DNA from: Amycolatopsis sp. WAC 01376
GTDB taxonomy: Bacteria; Actinomycetota; Actinomycetes; Mycobacteriales; Pseudonocardiaceae
Reading direction: 5' to 3'
Length of the DNA: 64,000 bases
Assembly (NCBI RefSeq): GCF_003947415.1
Contig: NZ_QHKL01000002.1
Span: forward strand, 992,001-1,056,000
Position numbers and translations under genes: made by a program. This document shows, one piece after another, positions 16,335 through 25,844 of the stretch. How positions within the stretch are numbered: position 1 is the stretch's first letter; each line of letters begins with the position of its first letter. The notes under the pieces are model-generated. The model did no database searches. It saw only the letters and a list, made by a program, of their open reading frames with translations, and was not told where the DNA came from.

Positions 16335-17294
16335 ATGGCTGAAGTACTCGTCCTCGTCGACCACGTCGACGGTGAAGTCAAGAAGGTCACGCTCGAGCTG
16401 CTGACCGCCGCTCGTGAACTGGGTGAGCCGTCCGCGGTCGTCGTCGGCCCGACCGGCACCGCCGCCAAGGCGAAGGAAGCCCTCGCCGCGCACGGCGCCG
16501 CCAAGGTGTACGTCGCCGAGGGCGACAACGCCACCGGCTTCCTGGTCACCCCGAAGGTGGACGTCCTCGCCGCGCTCGCGGAGCGGACCTCCCCGGCCGC
16601 CGTGCTCGTCGCGGCCACCGCCGAGGGCAAGGAGGTGTCCGCCCGTGTCGCGGTCCGCCTCGGCTCCGGTCTGCTGTACGACGCCGTCGGCGTGAACGGC
16701 GACGGCACCGTGGACCAGTCCATCTTCGGTGGCGCGTTCTCGGTGAAGTCCAAGTCCACCAAGGGTGTCCCGGTCATCTCGGTCCGCCCCGGCGCGGTCG
16801 AGGCCGCCCCGGCCGAAGGTGCGGCAGCCGAGGAGACCGTCGAGGTCCCCGCGGGTGACCCGGCGAAGTCCGCCAAGATCACCGGCGTCGAGCCGATCGT
16901 CGGCGGCGACCGGCCGGAGCTGACCGAGGCCTCGGTCGTCGTCTCCGGTGGCCGCGGTGTCGGCTCGGCCGACAAGTTCGACGTCGTCGAGACGCTCGCC
17001 GACTCGCTCGGTGCCGCCGTCGGTGCTTCCCGCGCCGCCGTCGACTCCGGCTACTACCCGGCGCAGTTCCAGGTCGGCCAGACCGGTAAGACGGTTTCGC
17101 CGCAGCTGTACATCGCGCTGGGCATCTCCGGTGCGATCCAGCACCGGGCCGGTATGCAGACCTCGAAGACCATCATCGCGGTCAACAAGGACGCCGAGGC
17201 GCCGATCTTCGAGATCGCCGACTTCGGTGTGGTGGGCGACCTGTTCAACGTCGCGCCGCAGCTGACCGAAGAGGTCCGGAAGCGCAAGGGCTGA
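16335..17294 (+). CDS. etfA: Electron transfer flavoprotein alpha subunit
   Basis: 319 residues, with GAGGAGG 8 bases before the ATG. The C-terminal FAD-binding domain is clear: [57 protein letters not shown] and [18 protein letters not shown]. Partner of EtfB. A strong intrinsic terminator follows. Confidence 0.96.
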   Translation: MAEVLVLVDHVDGEVKKVTLELLTAARELGEPSAVVVGPTGTAAKAKEALAAHGAAKVYVAEGDNATGFLVTPKVDVLAALAERTSPAAVLVAATAEGKEVSARVAVRLGSGLLYDAVGVNGDGTVDQSIFGGAFSVKSKSTKGVPVISVRPGAVEAAPAEGAAAEETVEVPAGDPAKSAKITGVEPIVGGDRPELTEASVVVSGGRGVGSADKFDVVETLADSLGAAVGASRAAVDSGYYPAQFQVGQTGKTVSPQLYIALGISGAIQHRAGMQTSKTIIAVNKDAEAPIFEIADFGVVGDLFNVAPQLTEEVRKRKG

Positions 17295-17310
17295 GTCCCT
17301 CGTTCGAAGC

Positions 17311-17345
17311 GGGGCCGTCCGGGATTTCTTTCCCGGGCGGCCCCT
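17311..17345 (+). terminator. Intrinsic terminator of etfBA
   Basis: Stem GGGGCCGTCCGGGA with its near-perfect complement CCCGGGCGGCCCC, loop TTTCTTT, followed by TTTTCT. Confidence 0.85.
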
Positions 17346-17470
17346 TTTCTGTGATCCGAAAGTGATCTTCCAGCCTGAGAGAACCCTGAGAACCCGCAAT
17401 TAACTGAACGTGCACTAATCGGCCATCAGGCGCATTGTCGTTGGTACCCCCCGAGGGGTAGACCTTGGTT

Positions 17471-18253
17471 ATGACGACGTCACAGCTCCTCGTCAGTACT
17501 GACCAGGCAGGTGTCGAACTCCCGGCCGACGCGCCGCGTTACTCCCTCTTCGTGGCCAACGGGAACGAAGAAGTCGTTGCCGCGCAACGCCTTCGATATC
17601 AGGTGTTCGCCGAGGAAATGGGCGCGACGCTCAATTCGCTCGAACCCGGCCTCGACGTCGACTACTTCGACGAGTTCTGCGATCACCTCGTGGTGCGGGA
17701 CGACAACACCGGCGAGATCGTGGGCACGTACCGGATGCTGCCGCCCGATCGGGCGACGCTGGCGGGAAAGCTTTACTCCGACAGCGAATTCGATCTCACC
17801 GCGCTCGATTCGCTGCGTCCCTCGCTGGTCGAGACGGGCCGCTCGTGCGTGCACCCCGACCACCGCAGCGGTGCCGTGGTGAGCCTCGTCTGGGCGGGGA
17901 TCGGGCGCTACATGCTGCTGGCCGGACACCGGTACCTCGCGGGCTGCGCCTCCGTGCCGCTGACCGACGGCGGGGTGTACGCGGCGGGCGTCTGGGATGT
18001 CCTGCGCGCCAAGCACTACGCGGACGAATCCTTGCGCGTGACGCCGTTGAACCCTTGGCGGACCGAGGATCTCGAACGGCCGAGCCGCGCGATCCTCCCG
18101 CCGCTCATCAAGGGCTACACACGCCTCGGCGCGAAAATCTACGGCCCGCCCGCGCTCGACGCGGATTTCGGTGTCGCGGACTTCTTCGTCCTGCTGGATC
18201 TGCACAACGTCGACGAGCGATATCTCAAGTTCTTCCTGGGAGTGCAGGGATGA
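17471..18253 (+). CDS. GNAT-fold N-acyltransferase, OlsB/hemolysin-like (Rv3027c-like)
   Basis: 260 residues of the acyl-homoserine-lactone-synthase-like / OlsB fold. Visible segments are AAQRLRYQVFAEEMGA near the N-terminus, FDEFCDHLVVRD, GEIVGTYRMLPP and ETGRSCVHPDHRSGAVVSLVW, which is the acyl-donor-binding core. OlsB transfers a 3-hydroxyacyl chain from ACP to the alpha-amine of ornithine. The next gene is a PlsC acyltransferase joined by an ATGA overlap, the usual OlsA partner arrangement. Ornithine-lipid synthesis is therefore a reasonable, unproven role. ATG at 17471; a TTG two codons earlier is possible. Confidence 0.75.
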   Translation: MTTSQLLVSTDQAGVELPADAPRYSLFVANGNEEVVAAQRLRYQVFAEEMGATLNSLEPGLDVDYFDEFCDHLVVRDDNTGEIVGTYRMLPPDRATLAGKLYSDSEFDLTALDSLRPSLVETGRSCVHPDHRSGAVVSLVWAGIGRYMLLAGHRYLAGCASVPLTDGGVYAAGVWDVLRAKHYADESLRVTPLNPWRTEDLERPSRAILPPLIKGYTRLGAKIYGPPALDADFGVADFFVLLDLHNVDERYLKFFLGVQG

Positions 18254-19158
18254 CTCACGCCTGGATGCCGAAGTCGCCGTGCGGCGACGGCTGCCTGAGC
18301 GAAGGGGCGCCGACGGTGGCGTTCCCCCGGCGCGTTCTGCGATTCACCGCGGCGATCGGCGTCATCTTCGGCGCTTTCCTGTCGGCGCCGCTGGTGCTCG
18401 TGCTGCGTGGCATGCCCCGGGAACGGTTGGTGCGCCTGCTTTTCGTGGGGATCCTCCGCTCGTTCGGGGTGAAGCTGCGCGTGCTCGGCGACGAGCGGTT
18501 CCGCGCCGTGCCCGGCCGCGGCGCGCTCGTGGTGAACAACCACATCTCGTGGCTGGACATCATCGCGGTCAACGCCGTCCAGCCGATGCGGGCGCTCGCC
18601 AAGAAGGAGGTCGGCACCTGGCCGGTGCTCGGCCTGCTGGTGCGCCGCGGCGGCAGCATCTTCCTCGACCGGGAGAACCTGCGCAGCCTGCCCGCGACGA
18701 TGGACGAACTCGCCGACGCGATGCGCGGCGGATCACTCGTCAGCGTGACGCCGGAGGGCACCACCTGGTGCGGTCTGGGTTCGGGCCGGTTCCGCCCGGC
18801 GACCTTCCAGGCCGCGATCGACGGCGGGGTCCCGGTGCGGCCGCTCGCGCTGCGCTTCCGGCTCGCCGACGGGCGGGAGACGACCCAGCCGGCGTTCATC
18901 GGACCGGAGTCGCTCATCGCCTCACTGCGGCGGGTCGCGGCGCTGCGCGGTCTGGTGCTGGAGGTGCACGTGTGCCCGGAGATCGCGCCGGGCCGCGCTT
19001 CGGATCGGCGGGAACTGGCCCTGCTGGCGGAATCCGCGGTGCAGGCGGCGCTCGGGCGGGTGCAGATCCCGGTGCAGCGGCGGCGGCGTGTTGCGGCTCC
19101 GGTCTTGGCTCCGGCCGCGCCTTCGGTGCCCTCGGCTTCCGAGACGGTCTCTCCGTAG
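18250..19158 (+). CDS. 1-acyl-sn-glycerol-3-phosphate acyltransferase-like protein (PlsC family)
   Basis: 302 residues. One hydrophobic segment near residues 32-55 (FTAAIGVIFGAFLSAPLVLV) anchors it to the membrane. The catalytic NHX4D motif is NHISWLD, and the substrate-binding motif is SVTPEGTTWCGLG. The start overlaps the preceding acyltransferase stop (ATGA). It may be the O-acyltransferase of an OlsBA-type pair or a phosphatidate-forming enzyme. The C-terminal 25 residues are a low-complexity A/P/R tail. Confidence 0.82.
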   Translation: MTHAWMPKSPCGDGCLSEGAPTVAFPRRVLRFTAAIGVIFGAFLSAPLVLVLRGMPRERLVRLLFVGILRSFGVKLRVLGDERFRAVPGRGALVVNNHISWLDIIAVNAVQPMRALAKKEVGTWPVLGLLVRRGGSIFLDRENLRSLPATMDELADAMRGGSLVSVTPEGTTWCGLGSGRFRPATFQAAIDGGVPVRPLALRFRLADGRETTQPAFIGPESLIASLRRVAALRGLVLEVHVCPEIAPGRASDRRELALLAESAVQAALGRVQIPVQRRRRVAAPVLAPAAPSVPSASETVSP

Positions 19159-19163
19159 CGCGA

Positions 19164-19220
19164 GTGTCATGAAAGGGTCGTTCAGGACATATTTCGTCCT
19201 GAACGACCCTTTCATGACAC
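19164..19220. terminator. Type-A long hairpin (copy 2), bidirectional terminator
   Basis: Same 24-base arms as at 6331, with loop ATATTTC. It sits 6 bases after the plsC stop, in the gap between convergent plsC and the oxidoreductase gene. Confidence 0.75.
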
Positions 19221-19259
19221 TTTGCTGGGGGCAGTGGCCGGTGGGGCGGCCCCCGTGCA

Positions 19260-19306
19260 ATGAAAGGACCGTTCCTTGCAAAATTTGCAAGGAACGGTCC
19301 GTTCAT
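19260..19306. terminator. Type-B hairpin with TTGCAAAATTTGCAA centre (copy 1)
   Basis: Near-perfect inverted repeat, arms ATGAAAGGACCGTTCC... and complement with one mismatch, around the palindromic centre TTGCAAAATTTGCAA. Second element in the same convergent gap as type-A copy 2; its sister copy is at 32929. Confidence 0.7.
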
Positions 19307-19334
19307 AGCAGCCGCCGGTGGGCTCACGCGGCCG

Positions 19335-20225
19335 TCAGTCGAAGGTCAGCGTGATCTTCCCGCCCGCGTGACCGGTAGCGCTCTCCCGATGCGCCTCGGC
19401 CGCATCGGCGAGCCCATAGCTGGAGCCCAGCTTCAGCTTCAACCCCCGCGCGACCAGATCCTCGAGCACCGCAGCGCTTTCCGAGCCGCCCGCCGAGAAC
19501 TTCAGCCCCTGCGCGTACGCGGACGGGTCGGCGATGGTGATCAGCCGGGCGGGTGATCCGAGCAGTTCGACGGACTCACCCAGCACACCGAAGCCCGCCG
19601 CGTCGAACACCGCGTCGACGCCGTCCGGCGCCACCGAGCGGACCCGCGACACCCAGCCGTCGCCGTACTGGACCGCGAGAGCGCCCAGCGCCTTCACCTC
19701 GTCCAGCGACGAAGCACCGGCGAGCCCGATGACCGTGGCGCCGAGTGCGACCGCGGCCTGCGTGGCGATCCGGCCGACCTGGCCGCTCGCGCCGTGGAGC
19801 ACCACCGTCTCGCCCGGCTTGACTTCGAGTTCGCCCAGTACTCGCAACGCCGTCTCACCGGCGATGGGCAGCGCGGCGGCCTCGGACCACGAAAGCCCGG
19901 CGGGTTTGCGGATGACGTTGGTCGCCAGCGCGTACTCCGCGTACGTGCCGGTGTCGGACCAGCCGAAGACCTCGTCCCCGACGGCGAAACCGGCGCCTTC
20001 GCCCACCGCGTCCACCACGCCCGCCAGTTCGAGGCCGAGGATGTGCGGGAACTCGACCGGGCGGATCTCCGCCATGGCACCGGACCGGATCTTCCAGTCG
20101 ATCGGGTTCACGCCGGCCGCCTTGACCGCGACCCGCACCTGGCCAGGACCGGGCTCCGGCAGCGGGACCTCGGCAAGCCCCAGGACGTCCGCTTCGCCGT
20201 ACTGGGTGATGGTGATCGCTCGCAT
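19335..20225 (-). CDS. NADP-dependent quinone-oxidoreductase-like protein (MDR family, no zinc)
   Basis: 296 residues. The N-terminal GroES-like part has MRAITITQYGEADVLGLAEV and VKAAGVNPIDWKIRSG; the central Rossmann segment is LHGASGQVGRIATQAAVALG, giving the NAD(P) loop. The structural zinc cysteine cluster of alcohol dehydrogenases is absent, as in the quinone oxidoreductase (QOR) branch. TAGGAG precedes the ATG by 5 bases. Substrate unknown. It is divergent from the LuxR-type regulator. Confidence 0.85.
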   Translation of the reverse strand: MRAITITQYGEADVLGLAEVPLPEPGPGQVRVAVKAAGVNPIDWKIRSGAMAEIRPVEFPHILGLELAGVVDAVGEGAGFAVGDEVFGWSDTGTYAEYALATNVIRKPAGLSWSEAAALPIAGETALRVLGELEVKPGETVVLHGASGQVGRIATQAAVALGATVIGLAGASSLDEVKALGALAVQYGDGWVSRVRSVAPDGVDAVFDAAGFGVLGESVELLGSPARLITIADPSAYAQGLKFSAGGSESAAVLEDLVARGLKLKLGSSYGLADAAEAHRESATGHAGGKITLTFD

Positions 20226-20359
20226 GTTCACTCCTATCGGGATTTCTTCGCTGCGATCAGTCAACCGGCGCCCGGACACCGCCCGAACCGCTCGGACGAG
20301 CAGTGTTCGCTAGCCGGGAGAGCAGCGTGCCCGCGCCGGGACGCGCCTACTGTGGACTC

Positions 20360-21616
20360 ATGGACCCGCTGCACGTGTTGAGCCAGGTCGAGTACATGCT
20401 CGCCGCTCCGCGCCCCGAACTCTTGCCGCGTTTCTCCGCGACCGCCGCCGCGTTCCTGCCGCATCGCGCGGCGGCCATGGAGACCGGTGACTGCTCCCGC
20501 CTCCCGATCAAGGTCCACGGCGATCCTGAGATCACCGGCGCGGTCACGAGTGCGGAGCTCCAGCGGCTCGCCTCGTTCGGCGTTCCGGGCCAGGCGGTGG
20601 TCACCGAGGAGACACTCGGCGGGAAACGCCGGAAACTGGTCGTCCTGACCTCGGCCCCGGTGATCGGCAAGGGCGCGATGATCGCGCTCGTCCCTGCCGA
20701 GGACGCGCCCGCGGACGGCGCGCTCGAGTTCGTCGCCAAACTGTGGGACATCGTCAGCGTGAACGCCGCCCAGCGCCCCACCGCCCCCGAGCCCGCGGTC
20801 CTGGAGAGCAACATCGCGGCCGCGACCGCGCGGGCGCGGGCGATCACCGATCTGGGGCAGACCCACGCGACCGCGTTGACGTCGTTGCTCTCGGTGCTGC
20901 GATCACGGCGGCTCGGCGACGCCGCCGCCCGGCAGGCCGCGACCGACCTCGCCGCGACCGCGCTGGTCGAACTGCGCTCGATCGCGGACCGCGATCAGGA
21001 ACTCTCGGCGGAGCCGGCGTCGGAGGCGTTCGACACCCTTGTCACGCAGCTGGATCCCTTGGTGCGCCACAACGACGTGACCGTCGAGCTCGCCGGGCCC
21101 GGTGACGGACGGCCGCTCCCGCAGGACATCGCGCACACCGCGCGCACGGTCTCTCGCGGCCTCGTGCTCTCCGCGCTGGAGCGGGGCAGCACCCGGGTCC
21201 GGGCGTCCTGGCGGATCGACGGGGAGACGCTCCGGGTCACCGTGCGGGACGACGGCCCGGACATCGCCCGCGCCGTGCCCGCCACCGGTCTCACCGAGCG
21301 GATCACCCCGCTCGGCGGTCGCTGGGAGGTCGACGCGGTACCCGATTGGGGTGCCACGATCACCGCCGTCCTGCCGTTGGGTGTCCGGGAAACGCCGGAA
21401 CTGCGCCCGCTCGACCGGCTGAACCCGCGTGAACTCGAAGTCCTCGCCGGGATCGCGCGCGGGAAGCGGAACCGGCAGATCGCCGAAGAGCTGGCGCTGA
21501 CCGAACACACGGTGAAGTTCCACGTGCGGAAGATCCTCGGGAAGCTGGAAGTCACCTCGCGCGGCGAGGCCGCCGTGCTGGCGCGGGAGCTGCGCCTGGA
21601 GTCCGTCAGCGCTTGA
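20360..21616 (+). CDS. LuxR-type regulator with a degenerate histidine-kinase-like core
   Basis: 418 residues. The C-terminal 60 residues are a LuxR/NarL helix-turn-helix (LNPRELEVLAGIARGKRNRQ, then ALTEHTVKFHVRKILGKL). In front of it lies a region laid out like a NarL-type histidine kinase: a helical stretch with no obvious phospho-accepting His in a DHp context, then a GHKL-ATPase-like fold ending VTVRDDGPDIARAVPATGL and WGATITAVLPLG. The N-box where an Asn would bind Mg-ATP reads TVSRGLVLSALERG and lacks that Asn. It therefore seems to be a one-component regulator built from a broken kinase. The N-terminal 140 residues may be a GAF-like sensor. It precedes the MFS exporter gene. Confidence 0.7.
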   Translation: MDPLHVLSQVEYMLAAPRPELLPRFSATAAAFLPHRAAAMETGDCSRLPIKVHGDPEITGAVTSAELQRLASFGVPGQAVVTEETLGGKRRKLVVLTSAPVIGKGAMIALVPAEDAPADGALEFVAKLWDIVSVNAAQRPTAPEPAVLESNIAAATARARAITDLGQTHATALTSLLSVLRSRRLGDAAARQAATDLAATALVELRSIADRDQELSAEPASEAFDTLVTQLDPLVRHNDVTVELAGPGDGRPLPQDIAHTARTVSRGLVLSALERGSTRVRASWRIDGETLRVTVRDDGPDIARAVPATGLTERITPLGGRWEVDAVPDWGATITAVLPLGVRETPELRPLDRLNPRELEVLAGIARGKRNRQIAEELALTEHTVKFHVRKILGKLEVTSRGEAAVLARELRLESVSA

Positions 21617-21643
21617 CCTCCACCCAGCTGGAGGTTGCAGGCT
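21613..21643 (+). promoter_or_regulatory. MerR-type promoter-operator upstream of the MFS gene
   Basis: TTGACC at 21613-21618 serves as the -35 box. It is overlapped by the perfect dyad ACCTCCA-N6-TGGAGGT (21616-21635), followed by GCAGGCT about 19 bases after the -35. This long spacer with a central dyad is the hallmark of promoters activated by DNA distortion by MerR-family regulators. Transcription would start close to the ATG at 21650, giving a leaderless mRNA. No merR gene is in the window. Confidence 0.7.
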
Positions 21644-21649
21644 CGTCGT

Positions 21650-23020
21650 ATGACGATCACTGGGGAAAAGAAGGGTGTGCTGTGGACACCTGAGCACCGC
21701 GTGACCACCATCGGGTTGCTGCTCATGGTCACCCTCATCGCGTTCGAGAGCATGGGCGTCGCCACCGCGATGCCGACGATGGTCGCCGATCTCGACGGCC
21801 TCGCGCTGTACGCCTGGCCCTTCACCACCTTCCTGGTCGCCAGCGTGGTCGCGACCGTCCTTTCCGGACGCCTCGGCGACCGCAAGGGCCCGGCGCCCGC
21901 GCTGCTCGCCGGTACCGCGCTGTTCGCCGCCGGGCTGCTGGTCGCGGGGCTCGCGCACGACATGCCGCTGCTCCTGCTCGGCAGGGGATTGCAGGGCTTC
22001 GGTTCCGGTCTCCTGCTGGTCTCTGTGTCGCTGCTGATCGCGCTCACCTTCAGCGATCGCGAACGTCCGGTGATCTACGCCGCCAACGCCGCCGCGTGGG
22101 TGCTGCCCGCGGTGATCGGCCCTTCGATCGCGGGAGTGGTGACCGTGAGCGTCGGCTGGCGCTGGGTGTTCCTGGGACTGATCCCGCTCACCGGGATCGG
22201 GCTCGCGTTGCTGGTCCTGGTCACGCGCAAGCTGCCCGCCCACGTACCCGGCGAATCCGCCAGCCGGGCCGGGGTCGTGCCCGCGGTGGTCGCCGCCCTC
22301 GGCGTCGCCGCGCTCACCTGGGCGGCACAGCACCCGTCCCTCGCGGCCCTGGCCTACGGCGGCGCAGGTCTCTTCGCCCTCGCGTACGCCCTCCGCAAAC
22401 TCCTGCCCGTCGGCACGCTGACGTCGCGGCCGGGGTTGCCGACAGTGATCGCCTCGCGCGCGCTGATCGCGGGCGCGTACGCCGGGATGGAGGCGTACCT
22501 GCCGCTCACGATGACCGAGGTCCACGGCTACAGCCCCGCGCTGGCCGGGCTGCCGCTCACGGTGACCGCGCTGGGTTGGTCGGCGGGCTCGATGCTGCAG
22601 GGCCGCATGCTGGACTGGTCGCGCGAAGCGTCCCTGCGGACCGGGTTCGCGCTGGTCGCGGCCGGTTTGGCGATCTTCGTCTTCGTGCCGCTGCCCTCGT
22701 TCCCCAGCTGGATGGCGTTCGTGGCGTCGGCCGTCGGCGGCGCCGGGATGGGTATCGCGATGCCCGCGATCTCGGTGCTGCTGCTCCGCTACTCGCCGGA
22801 GGCCGAACGCGGCTTCAACACCTCGGCGCTGCAGCTCGGTGACTGGGTCGGATCGGCTCTGACCATCGGTTTGGGTGGAGTTCTGCTCGCTTCCTTGGCG
22901 TCGGCGAAGGAGCCTTCGGTCGCGATCGTGGTGCTTTCGATCGTGCTGACCGGCATCGCGTTGCTCGGGGTGCGGGTGACCGGCCGGTGGCCGTCCGGTA
23001 TGAGCGGCGCCACCCGCTGA
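21650..23020 (+). CDS. MFS multidrug-type exporter
   Basis: 456 residues with about 12-14 hydrophobic segments. The MFS signature loop between helices 2 and 3 reads [17 protein letters not shown], and helix 1 contains [18 protein letters not shown], typical of DHA-family drug/H+ antiporters. Start ATG at 21650 placed after the MerR-type promoter; a TTG at 21635 lies inside the operator. Likely induced by its transport substrate via an unlinked MerR protein. Confidence 0.85.
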   Translation: MTITGEKKGVLWTPEHRVTTIGLLLMVTLIAFESMGVATAMPTMVADLDGLALYAWPFTTFLVASVVATVLSGRLGDRKGPAPALLAGTALFAAGLLVAGLAHDMPLLLLGRGLQGFGSGLLLVSVSLLIALTFSDRERPVIYAANAAAWVLPAVIGPSIAGVVTVSVGWRWVFLGLIPLTGIGLALLVLVTRKLPAHVPGESASRAGVVPAVVAALGVAALTWAAQHPSLAALAYGGAGLFALAYALRKLLPVGTLTSRPGLPTVIASRALIAGAYAGMEAYLPLTMTEVHGYSPALAGLPLTVTALGWSAGSMLQGRMLDWSREASLRTGFALVAAGLAIFVFVPLPSFPSWMAFVASAVGGAGMGIAMPAISVLLLRYSPEAERGFNTSALQLGDWVGSALTIGLGGVLLASLASAKEPSVAIVVLSIVLTGIALLGVRVTGRWPSGMSGATR

Positions 23021-23069
23021 GCAGGGTGGGCTTGGTCACGCCCCGGAGCGGGCTACCCTGAAGGGTGCG

Positions 23070-24266
23070 ATGACCTATCTCGACCACGCGGCGACCACCC
23101 CGATGTTGCCCGAAGCCGTAGCGGCGATGTCAGAGGCGCTGTCCACAGTGGGCAACGCCTCCGCGCTGCATTCCTCGGGGCGCCGGGCCCGCCGCCGCGC
23201 CGCCGAAGCCCGCGAAGTGATCGCGGAGGCGCTGGGCGCCCGGCCGTCCGAGGTGATCTTCACCGCCGGCGGCACGGAGAGCGACAACCTCGCGGTCAAG
23301 GGCATCTTCTGGGCCCGCAACGGCGAGGACCCGCAGCGGAACCGGGTGCTGTGCAGCACCGTCGAGCATCACGCCGTCCTCGAGTCCGTCGAGTGGCTGG
23401 AGCAGCACGCGGACGCCGAGATCGTCTGGGTCGAGGTCGATCAGGCGGGCCGGGTGACGCCGGAGTCGCTGCGCACCGCCATCGGCGACAGCCCCGAGAC
23501 GGTCGCGCTGGCCACCGTGATGTGGGCGAACAACGAGGTCGGCACGGTCAACCCGATCGCCGGACTCGCCGCCGTCTGCGCCGAACACGACATCCCGCTG
23601 CACACCGACGCAGTGCAGGCCGTCGGCGCGGTCCCGGTCGACTTCGCCGAGAGCGGAGCGGCCGCGCTGACCCTGACCGCGCACAAACTGGGCGGCCCGT
23701 ACGGCGTCGGCGCGCTGCTGCTCGGCCGCGACACCGCGTGCGTGCCGGTCCTGCACGGCGGCGGCCAGGAGCGAGCCGTGCGTTCGGGCACGCTCGACGT
23801 CCCCGCGGTGATCGCGTTCGCGACAGCGGTGAAGGCCACGGTCGACGGCCGCGAGGAATACGCCAAACGCGTCGCCGAACTGCGGGACGACCTGATCGAG
23901 GCCGTCCGGCGCGAGGTGCCGGACGCGGTGCTCAACGGCGGCGAGGGCGAGCGCCTGCCCACCCACGCCCATTTCACCTTTCCGGGTTGCGCGGGTGACA
24001 GCCTGTTGATGCTCTTGGACGCCAAGGGCATCGAATGTTCCACCGGTTCGGCGTGCACGGCGGGTGTCGCGCAGCCGAGCCACGTGCTGCTGGCCATGGG
24101 CGCCGAACCCGCGGCCGCGCGCGGATCGCTGCGGTTCTCGTTCGGGCATACCTCGGCGCCGGAAGACGTTGAAGCGGTTTCGAAGGAGATCGCGGGCGTC
24201 GTCGACAGGGCGAGGCAGGCGGGACTCGCCGGAATGCGCAAGCAGACGCAGAAGCAAGAGGTGTGA
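23070..24266 (+). CDS. Cysteine desulfurase
   Basis: 398 residues of the NifS/IscS class. It starts [19 protein letters not shown]; the PLP lysine is K206 in [15 protein letters not shown] and the sulfur-carrying cysteine is C329 in [12 protein letters not shown]. It removes sulfur from cysteine as persulfide. The next gene, mnmA, needs that sulfur for tRNA 2-thiolation; the GTGA junction and shared operon suggest this enzyme is its donor, as in mycobacteria. Confidence 0.92.
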   Translation: MTYLDHAATTPMLPEAVAAMSEALSTVGNASALHSSGRRARRRAAEAREVIAEALGARPSEVIFTAGGTESDNLAVKGIFWARNGEDPQRNRVLCSTVEHHAVLESVEWLEQHADAEIVWVEVDQAGRVTPESLRTAIGDSPETVALATVMWANNEVGTVNPIAGLAAVCAEHDIPLHTDAVQAVGAVPVDFAESGAAALTLTAHKLGGPYGVGALLLGRDTACVPVLHGGGQERAVRSGTLDVPAVIAFATAVKATVDGREEYAKRVAELRDDLIEAVRREVPDAVLNGGEGERLPTHAHFTFPGCAGDSLLMLLDAKGIECSTGSACTAGVAQPSHVLLAMGAEPAAARGSLRFSFGHTSAPEDVEAVSKEIAGVVDRARQAGLAGMRKQTQKQEV

Positions 24267-24271
24267 GGAAG

Positions 24272-25363
24272 ATGCGCGTACTGGCCGCGATGAGCGGGGG
24301 AGTGGACTCGGCGGTGGCCGCCGCGCGCGCCGTGGACGCCGGGCACGAGGTCGTCGGCGTGCACCTGGCGCTGTCGGCGAAGCCCGGCACGCTGCGCACC
24401 GGATCCCGGGGCTGCTGCACGATCGAGGACTCGGGCGACGCGCGACGCGCCGCGGACATCCTCGGCATCCCGTTCTACATCTGGGACTTCGCCGAGCGGT
24501 TCACCGAAGAGGTCATCGAAACCTTCGTCGGCGAATACGCCGCGGGCCGGACGCCCAACCCGTGTGTCACCTGCAACGAGAAGATCAAGTTCGAAGCGTT
24601 GCTGGACAAGGCGATGGCGCTCGGCTTCGACGCGGTCGCCACCGGGCACTACGCCCGTCTGTCCCTTGTGGATGGTGTGCCGGAACTGCGGCGCAGCGTC
24701 GACTCCGGCAAGGACCAGTCCTACGTGCTGGCCTCGCTCACCCCGGAACAGCTGCGGCATTCGCTGTTCCCGCTGGGGGATTCGTGGAAGACCGACGTGC
24801 GTGCCGAGGCCGCGAGCCGTGGCCTTTCGGTCGCGAAGAAGCCGGACAGCCACGACATCTGCTTCATCCCGGACGGCGACACCAAGAGCTTCCTGGAGAA
24901 ACGGCTCGGTCAGCGTCCCGGCCAGCTCGTCGACGCCGAGACCGGCGCCGTGCTCGGTGAGCACACCGGCGTGCACGGCTTCACCGTCGGCCAGCGCAAG
25001 GGGCTCGGCATCGAGGCGCCGGCGCCGGACGGACGGCCGCGCTACGTGCTTTCGCTGGAGCCGGTTTCGGGCACCGTGAAGGTCGGTTCCGCGCGGGACC
25101 TCGGCGTGAACGTGATCGAGGCGGACCGCCCGATCTGGCCGAGCGAGCGGCCGCTGGACGGCCCGACCGAGTGTGTCGTGCAGGTGCGCGCGCACGGCGG
25201 GATCGTCGAGGCCGTCGCTGAGGTTTCGGGTGACGAGGTGACCATTCAGCTTCGTGAGCCGCTGCGCGGCGTCGCGCCCGGGCAGGTCGTCGTGCTGTAC
25301 CGCACCGACGCGACCGAAGGCGACCTCGTGCTCGGCAGCGCGAAGATCTCAGGTACCCGCTGA
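24272..25363 (+). CDS. mnmA: tRNA-specific 2-thiouridylase
   Basis: 363 residues. The PP-loop SGGVDSAV binds ATP; catalytic cysteines lie in [14 protein letters not shown] and in [12 protein letters not shown]. It thiolates U34 of tRNAs for Lys, Glu and Gln. The ATG at 24272 is chosen because the family begins [13 protein letters not shown]; a GTG three codons earlier overlaps the preceding stop (GTGA). Operon with the cysteine desulfurase. Confidence 0.95.
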   Translation: MRVLAAMSGGVDSAVAAARAVDAGHEVVGVHLALSAKPGTLRTGSRGCCTIEDSGDARRAADILGIPFYIWDFAERFTEEVIETFVGEYAAGRTPNPCVTCNEKIKFEALLDKAMALGFDAVATGHYARLSLVDGVPELRRSVDSGKDQSYVLASLTPEQLRHSLFPLGDSWKTDVRAEAASRGLSVAKKPDSHDICFIPDGDTKSFLEKRLGQRPGQLVDAETGAVLGEHTGVHGFTVGQRKGLGIEAPAPDGRPRYVLSLEPVSGTVKVGSARDLGVNVIEADRPIWPSERPLDGPTECVVQVRAHGGIVEAVAEVSGDEVTIQLREPLRGVAPGQVVVLYRTDATEGDLVLGSAKISGTR

Positions 25364-25400
25364 CTCTTCCCGCATTCAGAGGACTAAATGCGGGAAGAGT
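25363..25400. terminator. Hairpin with TTAGTCCTCT motif between convergent genes
   Basis: Fourteen-base arms ACTCTTCCCGCATT and complement (25387-25400) around a loop containing CAGAGGACTAA, the complement of TTAGTCCTCT. It begins at the last base of mnmA and ends at the convergent GNAT stop, so it could end transcription both ways. Confidence 0.65.
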
Positions 25401-25844
25401 TCAGAACTTCAGCTTGAAGCCGGTGTGCGTGGCTTCGAAACCGAGGCGCTCGTAGAACCGGTGCGCGTCCTCGCGTTTCACGTCCGACGTCAGCTGCACG
25501 AGGGCGCAGCCCCGCCGCCGGGATTCGTCGATGGCCCACCTCATCAGATCGCCGCCGAGGCCGGAGCCGCGATGGCTCGCCCGCACCCGGACGGCCTCGA
25601 TCTGCCCGCGCAGCGCGCCTTTCCTGGCCAGGCCCGGAATGATCGACAGCTGGAGCGTGCCGACGGCCTCCCCGCCGTCGTCGGCGACGATCAGCAGCTG
25701 CGCCGGATCGGCGTCGATCTCCTCGAAGGCCTTCAGATACGGCGTGAGGTCATCGGTGGAATCACGGGTGCTGCCGATCTGGTCGTCGGCGAGCATCCCG
25801 ACGATCGCCGCGACGTCTTCCCGGCGCGCTTGACGGATGATCAT
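25401..25844 (-). CDS. GNAT family N-acetyltransferase
   Basis: 147 residues. The acetyl-CoA loop is VRASHRGSGLGGDLMRWAI (R/Q-x-x-G-x-G/A), and the C-terminal part is RFYERLGFEATHTGFKL. The start overlaps the stop of the MBL-fold gene (ATGA), so both are translated together. Substrate unknown. Confidence 0.85.
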   Translation of the reverse strand: MIIRQARREDVAAIVGMLADDQIGSTRDSTDDLTPYLKAFEEIDADPAQLLIVADDGGEAVGTLQLSIIPGLARKGALRGQIEAVRVRASHRGSGLGGDLMRWAIDESRRRGCALVQLTSDVKREDAHRFYERLGFEATHTGFKLKF

